DNA from: Enterocola sp045611845
GTDB lineage: Bacteria > Bacteroidota > Bacteroidia > Bacteroidales > Paludibacteraceae
Direction: 5' to 3'
Assembly: GCA_045611845.1 (NCBI GenBank)
Contig: JAZKXZ010000004.1
Span: 1-64,000, forward strand
DNA length: 64,000 nucleotides
Shown here: positions 14,813 to 23,850 of the stretch, one piece after another
How positions within the stretch are numbered: position 1 is the first letter of the stretch
Layout: the number at the start of each line of letters is the position of its first letter
Made by a program: the position numbers and the translations under genes
The notes under the pieces: model-generated
What the model was told of the DNA's origin: nothing
What the model saw: the letters and a program-made list of their open reading frames with translations, nothing else
Database searches by the model: none

Positions 14813-17518
14813 ATGAAAAAACACATCCTTACCATAATTTGCATAGCAATAAGCACTATAACCGCAACGAGTGCGAACCTTGTAAACAACTCTTCTTTTG
14901 AGCAAGGATATTCCTATTGGAATGCGTGGGGAGGTGGAATAGACGCAAGCAAAGCACATAGCGGAAACAATGCTCTGCACTGCACCGGACGTGGTTTTTG
15001 CACCCTTGTGGCAAATTATGGAAACCGTATAAACGTGTCGCCAAACACCTATTATAAATTTAGCGGATATATCTTTCGTGCAGACAATAGCGGATGGGCA
15101 TACATAGATATGAACGACGAGGCAGGCGAACTTCAACTACGAAGCACTGAATACGGACATTGGGAATACGTGAGTGGCATTTGGAATAGTGGCGGCAACA
15201 CATCTGTGCAACTTAGAGCCGTGGTAGAGCGCGACTGGACCAACCCTGGTAGTGGCGTTACAAGCGACATTTGGTTCGACGATATTGTTTTCGAACCACT
15301 CCAAAGCGAGTCTTATAACGAAAACGAAATTACATTAAGCACCAACGCCCAATATACATCAATAGAAAATTCAAACATCGCCATAGAACTAGCAATTGAC
15401 ACCGCCAAACCCTATATTTCTAAACTTACAAACAAAGAAACCAATCAAAATTGGTTAAATAGCCCAAGAGAAATTCCTCTGCTTAAGAAAATAAACAATC
15501 AAAATATAAACTGGCAATTTGATAAATTTTCATCCAGCGAAAATCATATTCAAGCCATTTTCAAAAGCAATAAATTTTCCCTTATTCTACATGCCGAACT
15601 AAAAGAAAACGGACCTGTGCATATCTGGCAAGAACTTGTAAACAATTCTACAGCCACAGCAAAAATTTCGGCACTAGATATGCAAGTACTAGATATGATA
15701 GTGCGCCTGCCAAATGTGAGCACACTTTGGCGTTTCAACCGCTCACGCTTCAACAATGGTCTAGACGGTAACTTTACCACAGGCGTTTTAAAACAAGAAA
15801 TCAGAAACAATTTTTATCAACTTTGCCAAATAGAAAATTCATGGCTTGTTTCTACAGGCGAACTTCCACTTGCTATGCTCGACTGCGGCGGTGAAGGTCT
15901 TTATATCGGATATGATTGGAACTTTGGTCTTATCGAAGTACAAACTCAAAGCAACCTTAAAAATGTAAGACTAAAAGCAAATTTAGGGATTTCTGCCGAA
16001 GAAATTATTTGTGAATCAAACAGCAAACTTTCCATTCCGGGCGTGTTTATTGGTCTATATAAAGGCAACACAGACGACGGTGGTAACCAACTAAAAAATT
16101 GGTTCTGGACACACCACATCCCAGCCTCACTTCGTGAAAACGAAAACGAACCACTCATTGAAATCCACTACGGCGCGTATAGCGAAAATGACTTTCTATA
16201 CTACCTAAACCGATACAATTTACCTCAGCTAGGCGTAGGAGTTATCAAAATGGACTATTGGTGGACAGTGCCAACCACAGGAGCCGACGCAAATAGCGGT
16301 TTCGACCCTATACTAGAAACCAGATGGGAACCATACGCAGGCAAATGGCCTAACGGTATGACATTTGGCACACTTACCAAAGCAAAATACGCAGGCATTA
16401 AAAATTCGCTTTACATGTGCGACACATATATGGGGGCTGATATTTCAAACCGCAACGCACAACTCGCTCAAATAGATGCACTTGCAAAACGCATAGAAAA
16501 TTGGAAGATAGACTACTGGCGCAGCGACTTCGAACTTGAAAAAGCAAATTCATTTGCTTCGCACACAGGCTTGCTGTTTATTCTAGATTCACTCATTAAT
16601 AGGTTTAACAATTTCCGCTACGAACACTGCAGTGCAGGTGGCTCACTAAAAGACTTCACTACCCTACGCCGTATGACTTTTATGACTATGGAAGACTCTG
16701 GCGGTCCGCTAAATCACCGTATGGCATTTTACAGCAACTCTTATATGATTAACCCTGTGCAACTAAAATTCGACGTGGGTTACGATTGGACATCGGCAGA
16801 AGATGCTTCAAACATAAATGCAAATGGCGAAAGTTGGGCAAAATATGTACTTCGTTCATCTATGATGGGTGCCATGATGGCATGTGCAGTGGGTAGAGAC
16901 ATGACAAACGTGGAATTTAACCAAGCCAAAATACATTGGAAACTCTACAACGAAAAGCAACGTGAAATCTTGCGTGGTGGTAATGTTTACCATATTCTTC
17001 CTATGCCTAACGGCAACAACTGGGACGGCATGCAGTTCTTCAACAATGCTTTAGGCAAAGGTTCTGTGTTCCTATTTTCACACAAAGCCGGTGGTGGAGC
17101 CGACGGCACAAGCAAAAGAATTTTCCTAAAAGGATTAGATGAAAACACCTCATACCAAGTAGATTTTCAAGACAGAACAGAACTTTCTTGCCACAAAACA
17201 GGCAAACAGCTAATGTCTGACGGCATCCTTGTAACAGGCATGACCAAACATTTCGACACAGAAATTATTTGGCTTACAACCACCTCTACCGATATAGAAG
17301 AAATACAAGCAGAAGAAATAAGCATCACACCAAATCCAACTAAAACAGGTGAATTTGCCACTCTAACAAACGCAGACGAAACCACCACTTGGAAAATTTA
17401 CGACAGCGTAGGCAGACTTATAAATAAAGGCAAAGGCACCACCCTCACTGCTCCTGCCACTGCTGGTACCTATATAATACAAACCCAAGAACAGACAATC
17501 AAATGGGTAGTACAATAA
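14813..17518 (+). CDS. Secreted GH36-like glycosidase with T9SS type A sorting domain
   Basis: This 901-residue protein has a signal peptide (about 1-21) and an N-terminal carbohydrate-binding-like module (about 22-165, NLVNNSSFEQGYSYWNAWGG). A beta-sandwich follows, then a barrel with features of family GH36 alpha-galactosidases: WKIDYWRSDF with a candidate nucleophile near residue 566, and EHCSAGGSLKD near 604-614 in place of the usual ENCxSGG(x)RxD. The last 65 residues (SITPNPT... to WVVQ) form a type A sorting domain, so export by the type IX system to the cell surface or medium is likely. The substrate is uncertain because the match to GH36 is distant. Confidence 0.72.
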   Translation: MKKHILTIICIAISTITATSANLVNNSSFEQGYSYWNAWGGGIDASKAHSGNNALHCTGRGFCTLVANYGNRINVSPNTYYKFSGYIFRADNSGWAYIDMNDEAGELQLRSTEYGHWEYVSGIWNSGGNTSVQLRAVVERDWTNPGSGVTSDIWFDDIVFEPLQSESYNENEITLSTNAQYTSIENSNIAIELAIDTAKPYISKLTNKETNQNWLNSPREIPLLKKINNQNINWQFDKFSSSENHIQAIFKSNKFSLILHAELKENGPVHIWQELVNNSTATAKISALDMQVLDMIVRLPNVSTLWRFNRSRFNNGLDGNFTTGVLKQEIRNNFYQLCQIENSWLVSTGELPLAMLDCGGEGLYIGYDWNFGLIEVQTQSNLKNVRLKANLGISAEEIICESNSKLSIPGVFIGLYKGNTDDGGNQLKNWFWTHHIPASLRENENEPLIEIHYGAYSENDFLYYLNRYNLPQLGVGVIKMDYWWTVPTTGADANSGFDPILETRWEPYAGKWPNGMTFGTLTKAKYAGIKNSLYMCDTYMGADISNRNAQLAQIDALAKRIENWKIDYWRSDFELEKANSFASHTGLLFILDSLINRFNNFRYEHCSAGGSLKDFTTLRRMTFMTMEDSGGPLNHRMAFYSNSYMINPVQLKFDVGYDWTSAEDASNINANGESWAKYVLRSSMMGAMMACAVGRDMTNVEFNQAKIHWKLYNEKQREILRGGNVYHILPMPNGNNWDGMQFFNNALGKGSVFLFSHKAGGGADGTSKRIFLKGLDENTSYQVDFQDRTELSCHKTGKQLMSDGILVTGMTKHFDTEIIWLTTTSTDIEEIQAEEISITPNPTKTGEFATLTNADETTTWKIYDSVGRLINKGKGTTLTAPATAGTYIIQTQEQTIKWVVQ

Positions 17519-17525
17519 TATTGAC

Positions 17526-17563
17526 AAAAAAAGAGGCTAACTATTTAAGTTAACCTCTTTTTG
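17526..17563. terminator. Bidirectional terminator
   Basis: GAGGCTAACT (17533-17542) and AGTTAACCTC (17548-17557) pair around ATTTA with one mismatch, with A-runs on the left and T-runs on the right. It can serve both the glycosidase gene and the convergent alaS. Confidence 0.8.
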
Positions 17564-17581
17564 TGTTTATGATTAATTGGA

Positions 17582-20197
17582 TTAAATCATCTCAATTACT
17601 GCTTTCACGGCTGCGTCGATGCCGCTTGGGTTTTTACCACCAGCAGATGCCATGAAAGGTTGGCCACCGCCACCACCTTGGATAAGTTTTGCAGCTTCGC
17701 GCACCATATTGCCAGCGTGGAAGCCTGCTTCTATCATAGGTTTGCTTAGGAATACTGTTAGGTTTGGTTTACCTTCATAAACATTACCAATCACAAGCAT
17801 AAATTTAACGTCAGTAAATTTACCTTTAAATAAAGGTAGTAATGCTTTGTGCATTTCTGGGTTTTCGTTGCTTGTAACGCTAATTACTTTCACGCCATTG
17901 ATATCTTCTGCGCGTTCAATTAAAGCATCACGCATTTGAAGAGCACGTTGTTGCATGAAGTTTTCCATCTCTTTCTTAAGAGATTGATTGTCGGCAATAG
18001 TGCGTTGTGCAGCAGTAACAAGGTCTGGAGCATTGTTGAACATTGCTCTAAACGATGTCATCATGTTTTGCATATCGTAAACCATAAGTTCTGCTTGTTC
18101 TGCAGTAACAGCCTCGATACGGCGAATACCTGCAGCGATAGAACTTTCTGATACAATTTTGAATAGACCAATATTACCGGTAGATGAAGCGTGAGTACCA
18201 CCACAAAGCTCTACAGATTTGTCGTAGCAAATTACACGTACTTTTTCACCATATTTTTCACCAAATAGTGCCATAGCACCAAGTTTTTTAGCCTCTTCGA
18301 TAGGCATTTCTCTGTGCTCAACAAGTGCCACATTTTGGCGAACTTTTTTGTTTACTGCTTTTTCTACAGCCACGATTTCCTCACGAGTAAGTTTTTGGAA
18401 GTGAGAGAAGTCGAAACGAAGAACTTTTGGAGAAACGTATGAACCTTTTTGTTCTACGTGAGTACCAAGAAGTTCACGAAGTGCTTCGTGTAGAAGGTGA
18501 GTTGCAGTGTGGTTTGCTTCGCTAGCAGCTCTGTTTTCTTTATTAATTTTAGCAACAAATGTTGCAGTTGGATTTTCTGGAAGTTCATTTACAATGTGAA
18601 CAGGTAGGTTGTTTTCACGTTTAGTATCAATTACAACGATTTTTTCGTTTGCATTTTCTAGCACACCAGAGTCACCTACTTGACCACCCATTTCTGCATA
18701 GAAAGGAGTTACAGAAAGCACTACTTGATAGAATGATTTATTCTTTTGAGTTACTTTTCTATAACGTAAAATTTGTGTTTCAGCTTCTGTTTCATCGTAA
18801 CCAACGAAAGTGGCATCACCTTCTGCAAGCACTACCCAGTCGCCTGTTTCCACAGCAGCAGCATTACGAGCACGTTCTTTTTGTTTTTGCATTTCTGCAT
18901 TGAACTCCTCGTTGTTTACTGTTAGACCGTTTTCTTTAAGGATAAGTTCGGTTAAGTCTAGTGGGAAACCGTATGTATCATAAAGAACAAAAGCATTTAC
19001 ACCGCTAATTTCTGTTTTACCTTCTTTTTTGGTGTCATTCATTACTTTGTCTAGAAGACGAATACCAGTTTCTAGAGTGCGCAAGAATGTATCTTCCTCT
19101 TCTTTAATAACTTTTTCGATAAGAGTTTTTTGTGCAACAAGTTCTGGATAAGCCTCACCCATATTGTCGATAAGGGCAGGGATAAGTTTATACATAAATG
19201 CAGAACGTTGGTTCATAAATGTGTAACCATAACGCACAGCACGACGTAAAATACGACGAATTACATAACCTGCTTTTGCATTTGATGGTAATTGACCATC
19301 GGTAATAGCAAATGCAATAGTTCTAATATGGTCTGCAACCACACGCATAGCCACGTCCACTTTTGAATCTTTGCCATATTCACAAGAGCAAATATTGCCA
19401 ATAGCAGCAATTAGTGGTTGGAACACGTCAGTGTCGTAGTTTGAAGTTTTGCCTTGAACAGCCATACATAGGCGTTCAAAACCCATACCAGTGTCGATAA
19501 CTTTGTTTGGAAGAGATTCTAGAGAACCATCTGCCTTACGGTTGTATTGCATAAACACGTTGTTCCAAATTTCAATCACTTGTGGGTGATCGCCATTTAC
19601 AAGGTCGCGACCAGAGATTTTTTCTCTTTCGCTATTTGGACGTAAGTCGATATGAATTTCTGAACATGGACCACAAGGACCTGTATCGCCCATTTCCCAG
19701 AAGTTATCTTTTTTGTTACCGTTGATAATGCGGTCTTCTGCAATATATTTAGCCCAAATTTGAGCAGCTTCGTCGTCTCTACCAAGACCTTCTGCCTCTG
19801 CACCCTCAAATACTGTTACATAAAGACGGTCTTTGTCTAGTTTCAACACTTCTGTTAGGTATTCCCATGCCCACTCAATAGCTTCTGCTTTGAAGTAGTC
19901 ACCAAAACTCCAGTTTCCTAACATTTCAAACATAGTGTGGTGATATGTGTCATGACCTACTTCTTCAAGGTCGTTGTGTTTACCACTTACACGAAGACAT
20001 TTTTGAGAATCCGCGGCTCGAGAATACACGATAGGGTCATTGCCCAAGATAATGTTTTTAAACTGGTTCATACCAGCATTAGTAAACATAAGTGTTGGGT
20101 CATCTTTAATAACCATAGGTGCAGAAGGAACAATCTTGTGATCCTTTGATGCAAAGAAGTCCAAAAACGATTGGCGGATTTGTTTTGATGTCATCAT
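17582..20197 (-). CDS. alaS: Alanyl-tRNA synthetase
   Basis: This 871-residue enzyme charges tRNA-Ala. It has the class II catalytic domain at the N-terminus (about 1-250, with FTNAGMNQFK), a tRNA-binding region, and an editing domain with zinc-site motifs HTATH and CGGTHASSTG. The C-terminal DHHA1-like domain carries a glycine-rich GGGGGQP. Length and order match the family. It starts MMTSKQ; the second Met is equally possible. It stands alone, facing the secreted glycosidase gene across a shared terminator. Confidence 0.97.
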   Translation of the reverse strand: MMTSKQIRQSFLDFFASKDHKIVPSAPMVIKDDPTLMFTNAGMNQFKNIILGNDPIVYSRAADSQKCLRVSGKHNDLEEVGHDTYHHTMFEMLGNWSFGDYFKAEAIEWAWEYLTEVLKLDKDRLYVTVFEGAEAEGLGRDDEAAQIWAKYIAEDRIINGNKKDNFWEMGDTGPCGPCSEIHIDLRPNSEREKISGRDLVNGDHPQVIEIWNNVFMQYNRKADGSLESLPNKVIDTGMGFERLCMAVQGKTSNYDTDVFQPLIAAIGNICSCEYGKDSKVDVAMRVVADHIRTIAFAITDGQLPSNAKAGYVIRRILRRAVRYGYTFMNQRSAFMYKLIPALIDNMGEAYPELVAQKTLIEKVIKEEEDTFLRTLETGIRLLDKVMNDTKKEGKTEISGVNAFVLYDTYGFPLDLTELILKENGLTVNNEEFNAEMQKQKERARNAAAVETGDWVVLAEGDATFVGYDETEAETQILRYRKVTQKNKSFYQVVLSVTPFYAEMGGQVGDSGVLENANEKIVVIDTKRENNLPVHIVNELPENPTATFVAKINKENRAASEANHTATHLLHEALRELLGTHVEQKGSYVSPKVLRFDFSHFQKLTREEIVAVEKAVNKKVRQNVALVEHREMPIEEAKKLGAMALFGEKYGEKVRVICYDKSVELCGGTHASSTGNIGLFKIVSESSIAAGIRRIEAVTAEQAELMVYDMQNMMTSFRAMFNNAPDLVTAAQRTIADNQSLKKEMENFMQQRALQMRDALIERAEDINGVKVISVTSNENPEMHKALLPLFKGKFTDVKFMLVIGNVYEGKPNLTVFLSKPMIEAGFHAGNMVREAAKLIQGGGGGQPFMASAGGKNPSGIDAAVKAVIEMI

Positions 20198-20236
20198 TGT
20201 TTATATATTTTTTTGTTGTTTTTTTATAATAAGGTG

Positions 20237-20244
20237 CAAAGATA
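20237..20244 (-). promoter_or_regulatory. Probable -7 element for alaS
   Basis: The minus strand reads TATCTTTG, a full consensus match, 39 bases upstream of alaS. No clear -33 TTTG was found at the standard distance. The rest of the 20198-20405 gap is AT-rich without other structure. Confidence 0.5.
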
Positions 20245-20307
20245 ATGTTTATTCGTCAAAAACTAAAAAATTAACGTATCTTTATTTTCATTTTCAAATA
20301 TTATTAT

Positions 20308-20315
20308 TATATTTG
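20308..20315 (+). promoter_or_regulatory. Possible -7 element for the sigma-factor gene
   Basis: TATATTTG matches the -7 consensus on the plus strand, about 90 bases upstream of the ECF sigma gene. No -33 element is evident. Confidence 0.4.
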
Positions 20316-20405
20316 CAAACGATTTCAAAACAAAAATTTATTAACTCTTATAAAAAAACGCCTATTGATTAAACACTACCCTATTAATTTAACTGTTTAA
20401 ACCTA

Positions 20406-20996
20406 ATGGTAACATTAAAATCTATGTCTGATGAACAATTGGTAAAATTGTTTACAGATGGGAATAATAGGGCGTTTGATACTCTTCTACTACGTTATAA
20501 GAGTTTCCTTTATTCACACGTTTATTCTATTACAAAAGACTACGACGAGAGTAATGATATTCTCCAAGAAGCTTATATACGCATGATTAACAGTCTTAGA
20601 CAAAATTTCTATATAGAAACTGGAAAATTTAAGTATTGGGCATTGCGTATTGCACATAATATTGCACTAGATGTGACTAGACTAAATAAAAATAGCGACA
20701 TTAAATGCTCTTGTTCAGAGGAGTTTATGTCTGTGGTTCCTACAGATTATTACGAAAAGAACATAGAGGACGATATGGTAGATAAACAAATAAAAAAACA
20801 AGTTTATATTATTTATAAAAGTCTGCCAAATAACCAAAGAGATATTGTGCAAATGAGATATTATAACAACTTGAGTTTCAAAGAAATATCTGATATTACA
20901 GGAGAAAGCATCAACACTTCTCTTGGCAGAATGCGCTACGCAATACTTAATATGAGAAAGATGGCTAACGAAAGAAAATCTCTAATCAGTGCCTAA
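20406..20996 (+). CDS. ECF-type RNA polymerase sigma factor
   Basis: This 196-residue protein has sigma region 2 (about 10-85, DESNDILQEAYIRM and FKYWALRIAHNIALDVTR) and region 4 (about 130-185, LPNNQRDIVQMRYYNNLSFKEISDITGESINTSLGRMRYA). This is the layout of group 4 sigma factors. No anti-sigma factor (FecR-like or zinc-type) is adjacent, although these often lie directly downstream in Bacteroidota. The regulon is therefore unknown. rpe follows after 42 bases with its own -7 element. Confidence 0.9.
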   Translation: MVTLKSMSDEQLVKLFTDGNNRAFDTLLLRYKSFLYSHVYSITKDYDESNDILQEAYIRMINSLRQNFYIETGKFKYWALRIAHNIALDVTRLNKNSDIKCSCSEEFMSVVPTDYYEKNIEDDMVDKQIKKQVYIIYKSLPNNQRDIVQMRYYNNLSFKEISDITGESINTSLGRMRYAILNMRKMANERKSLISA

Positions 20997-21013
20997 AAAA
21001 AGAATAAAATTCA

Positions 21014-21021
21014 TATCTTTG
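21014..21021 (+). promoter_or_regulatory. Probable -7 element for rpe
   Basis: TATCTTTG is an exact -7 consensus match 17 bases before the rpe ATG. A matching -33 element is not obvious. Confidence 0.5.
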
Positions 21022-21038
21022 CGTAAAATATAAAAAAC

Positions 21039-21695
21039 ATGAGCACTATTATCTCTCCTTCTCTATTATCTGCAAACTTCTACAACCTAGAAGAAGATAT
21101 TCAAATGATAAACAACAGTGAAGCCGATTGGTTACACATAGATGTTATGGACGGTGTTTTCGTTCCTAATATTTCATTTGGATTCCCTGTTTTAGAATCT
21201 ATTCAAAGCAAATGCCAAAAACCACTTGATGTACATTTGATGATTGTAGATCCAGACAGATATGTAGAACGTTTTGCAAAAGCAGGAGCAGCGATAATCA
21301 ATGTTCACTACGAGGCTTGCACTCACCTACACAGAACTATACAAAACATTAAAGCACAAGGAGTTAAAGCAGCTGTTACACTTAATCCTCACACTCCAGT
21401 TTGCTTGTTAGAAGACATTATTGCAGACCTAGACATGGTACTTTTAATGTCTGTAAACCCTGGCTACGGCGGTCAAAAATTTATTCCACAAACAGTAGAA
21501 AAAGTGCGTGCACTTAAAGCAATGATTGAAAGAAAAAATCTTTCTACAATTATTGAAGTAGACGGTGGAGTAAACTTAAGCACAGGTCAAGAACTTGTTG
21601 AAGCTGGCGCTGACGCACTTGTGGCTGGAAACTACGTTTTCAAATCTGAAAATCCAATCCAAACCATTTCCGAACTAAAAAAATTAAGAAAATAG
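21039..21695 (+). CDS. rpe: Ribulose-phosphate 3-epimerase
   Basis: This 218-residue TIM barrel interconverts ribulose-5-phosphate and xylulose-5-phosphate in the pentose phosphate pathway. Family motifs are present: SPSLLSANF at 6-14, HIDVMDGVFVPNISFG (metal ligands His and Asp), the second His of HLMI, MSVNPGYGGQKF, and EVDGGVN with the catalytic Asp. Length is standard. The comEC-like gene begins 6 bases after its stop, so the two are probably co-transcribed. Confidence 0.96.
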   Translation: MSTIISPSLLSANFYNLEEDIQMINNSEADWLHIDVMDGVFVPNISFGFPVLESIQSKCQKPLDVHLMIVDPDRYVERFAKAGAAIINVHYEACTHLHRTIQNIKAQGVKAAVTLNPHTPVCLLEDIIADLDMVLLMSVNPGYGGQKFIPQTVEKVRALKAMIERKNLSTIIEVDGGVNLSTGQELVEAGADALVAGNYVFKSENPIQTISELKKLRK

Positions 21696-21701
21696 AAAAC
21701 T

Positions 21702-22949
21702 TTGTTCACTCCCATCAAAATCTTACATCAATTACCTTTCTTACGATTACTTATTTTTTTAGTATTAGGTATAGCATTGGCATTTGTTAGCACAAATGTC
21801 AGTCTAGCACTCATACTCATTGTGGCAGTTTTGAGCGTGACATTACTATGCACATTTTTACCTCCCCACAAGTCATATTTTAAAGGCTTTGTCATTCTAT
21901 TTGCTACCATGGCTTTAGGATACTTTTCTTGCACAACACACCTTTTTTCGCAAAGCGAGGAAGGCACTATAAAAACACTAGCAGAAAAGGCAAACACTAC
22001 TATTGGCAACACCCTTGCAACTCACTTAAACACAGAGGCTTCTGCACTTTGCAAAGCACTATGCATTGCTGATAAAACAGAACTTTCACAGAATGTAAAA
22101 AAAGACTTTTCACGTGCTGGTGCCTCTCATATTTTAGCCGTTAGCGGTATGCATGTGGGCATTATTTTCACTGCCATTTCTTCACTTTTGAGTCTTATTT
22201 CAAAGAGTAGAAAATTTAAAATTTTTGGCGGCATTTTTTCCATTATTTTCCTTTGGTTTTATGCCTTTATTTGCGGTCTGCAACCTTCTATTGTGAGAGC
22301 CTGTACTATGTTTTCTGTACCAATTATTGGCAAACTTCTAAAACGCGACTCTTCTAGTTTCAACAGCTTGCTTTTCACTGCATTTTGTATGCTCGTATAC
22401 GACTACACCTATCTTTTCAACCTAGGTTTTCAACTTTCTTTTTTAGCCGTGGCTGGCATTTTGCTTTTTCAAAAAAGAATTTTCAATATTTTTCCGCTTC
22501 AAAACAAAATTTTAATATGGATTTGGTCACTTACAAGCGTTTCTATCGCAGCGCAAATCACCACTCTACCACTTACTATTTATTATTTTCATAATATACC
22601 AGTATTATCGCTTCTATCCAACCTTTTTGTAGTGCCACTTGCCACACTTATAATCTATTTTTCTGGCGGATTACTTATTGTGCAGCTTTCATCTTTAAGC
22701 ACGTTTATTTCGCTTATTATAAACAAGTTAACTCATTTTGTAAACTCGTTTATAAAACAAATTTCAGACTCCATTTTTGCCACAATAGACAACATAAATA
22801 TTTCTGTTTTTCAAGTAGTAATTTTATACGCCATCATACTGCTTTTTTATTACTTTATCATAAGCAAAAAGCCAGCCACAGTACTATGGATTTTATCATG
22901 TTTTATATTATTTATAGTATATGACATCATTAACTTGCTATTTTTATAA
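21702..22949 (+). CDS. ComEC/Rec2-family membrane protein, short form
   Basis: This 415-residue polytopic protein has the competence-domain signature SHILAVSGMHVGIIF (about residue 146) and GLQPSIVRACTMFSVP. ComEC forms the inner-membrane channel for DNA uptake. This copy is short: it lacks a metallo-beta-lactamase domain and has only a small N-terminal part before the competence domain, compared with roughly 650-700 residues in many Bacteroidota relatives. The start is a TTG at 21702, 6 bases after rpe; no ATG lies near. Competence in this organism is not shown by this gene alone. Confidence 0.78.
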   Translation: MFTPIKILHQLPFLRLLIFLVLGIALAFVSTNVSLALILIVAVLSVTLLCTFLPPHKSYFKGFVILFATMALGYFSCTTHLFSQSEEGTIKTLAEKANTTIGNTLATHLNTEASALCKALCIADKTELSQNVKKDFSRAGASHILAVSGMHVGIIFTAISSLLSLISKSRKFKIFGGIFSIIFLWFYAFICGLQPSIVRACTMFSVPIIGKLLKRDSSSFNSLLFTAFCMLVYDYTYLFNLGFQLSFLAVAGILLFQKRIFNIFPLQNKILIWIWSLTSVSIAAQITTLPLTIYYFHNIPVLSLLSNLFVVPLATLIIYFSGGLLIVQLSSLSTFISLIINKLTHFVNSFIKQISDSIFATIDNINISVFQVVILYAIILLFYYFIISKKPATVLWILSCFILFIVYDIINLLFL

Positions 22950-22965
22950 AATTTCACTAAATTTG
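22935..22965 (+). promoter_or_regulatory. Promoter of hisG-hisD
   Basis: TTG (22935-22937), a 20-base spacer and TAAATTTG (22958-22965) fit the Bacteroidota promoter. The -33 element lies inside the end of the comEC-like gene. The leader to hisG would be about 20 bases, leaving no room for an attenuator. Confidence 0.65.
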
Positions 22966-22991
22966 CAGTTTGAAAATAAATTTATACAAAG

Positions 22992-23843
22992 ATGTTAAGA
23001 ATCGCAGTTCAAGCAAAAGGACGACTACACGAAGAAACCATGACAATGCTAGAAGAATCTAGCATAAAAATGGATTTAGGCAAACGCCTTTTATTAGTTT
23101 CATCAAAATCATTCCCAGTAGAAATTCTATTCCTACGTGACGACGATATTCCACAAGCAGTAGCAACAGGTATTGCAGACGTGGGCATTGTGGGTGAAAA
23201 CGAATTTGTAGAAAAAGGCGAAGACGCAAACATTATTCGTCGCCTAGACTTCAGCAAATGTCGTCTATCACTTGCTATTCCAAAAGAAGTAGATTATAAA
23301 GGTCTTGAATGGTTTGAAGGCAAAAAAATTGCTACCTCATATCCAAATATCCTTAAAAACTTCCTTAAAGCAAATAATATCAATGCAGACGTACACGTAA
23401 TTACAGGTTCTGTGGAAATTGCTCCAAGCATTAAACTTGCAGACTGTATCTTCGATATCGTTAGCTCTGGTGGCACTCTTGTTACCAACAACCTTAAAGA
23501 AGTGGAAGTAGTAATGAAATCTGAAGCACTTATGATTGGCAACAAAAACCTAAGTGCAGAAAAACAAGAAATCTTAGACGAACTTCTATTCCGTTTCAAC
23601 TCATACAAAAATGCCGAAGGCAAAAAATACACCATCCTTAACGTTCCAAACGACAAGATTAACGATGTATGCGAAATACTTCCTGGTATGAAATCTCCAA
23701 CCATCACTCCACTTGTGAAAGAAGGTTGGTCTTCTATGCACTCTGTGATTTCAGAAAAAACATTCTGGGAAATTATTTCAAAACTTAAAGCACTTGGTGC
23801 AGAAGGCATTTTAGTTATTCCTATAGAAAAAATGATTCTATAA
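22992..23843 (+). CDS. hisG: ATP phosphoribosyltransferase, long form
   Basis: This 283-residue enzyme catalyses the first step of histidine synthesis, joining ATP and PRPP. The length is that of the long HisG form, with a C-terminal ACT-like regulatory domain (about 205-283) that binds histidine for feedback inhibition, so no HisZ partner is required. The phosphate-binding stretch ADCIFDIVSSGGTLVTNNL (about 154-172) is intact. hisD starts 7 bases downstream. Confidence 0.96.
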   Translation: MLRIAVQAKGRLHEETMTMLEESSIKMDLGKRLLLVSSKSFPVEILFLRDDDIPQAVATGIADVGIVGENEFVEKGEDANIIRRLDFSKCRLSLAIPKEVDYKGLEWFEGKKIATSYPNILKNFLKANNINADVHVITGSVEIAPSIKLADCIFDIVSSGGTLVTNNLKEVEVVMKSEALMIGNKNLSAEKQEILDELLFRFNSYKNAEGKKYTILNVPNDKINDVCEILPGMKSPTITPLVKEGWSSMHSVISEKTFWEIISKLKALGAEGILVIPIEKMIL

Positions 23844-23850
23844 TACACTT

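Noticed and set aside
20198..20405. Possible small RNA or tRNA in the alaS-sigma factor gap
   Set aside because: The sequence is AT-rich without a cloverleaf or stable hairpin.
23294..23848. 184-codon open frame on the minus strand
   Set aside because: It lies entirely antisense to hisG, a well-conserved gene with intact motifs. The protein has no recognisable domain and reflects codon bias of the real gene.
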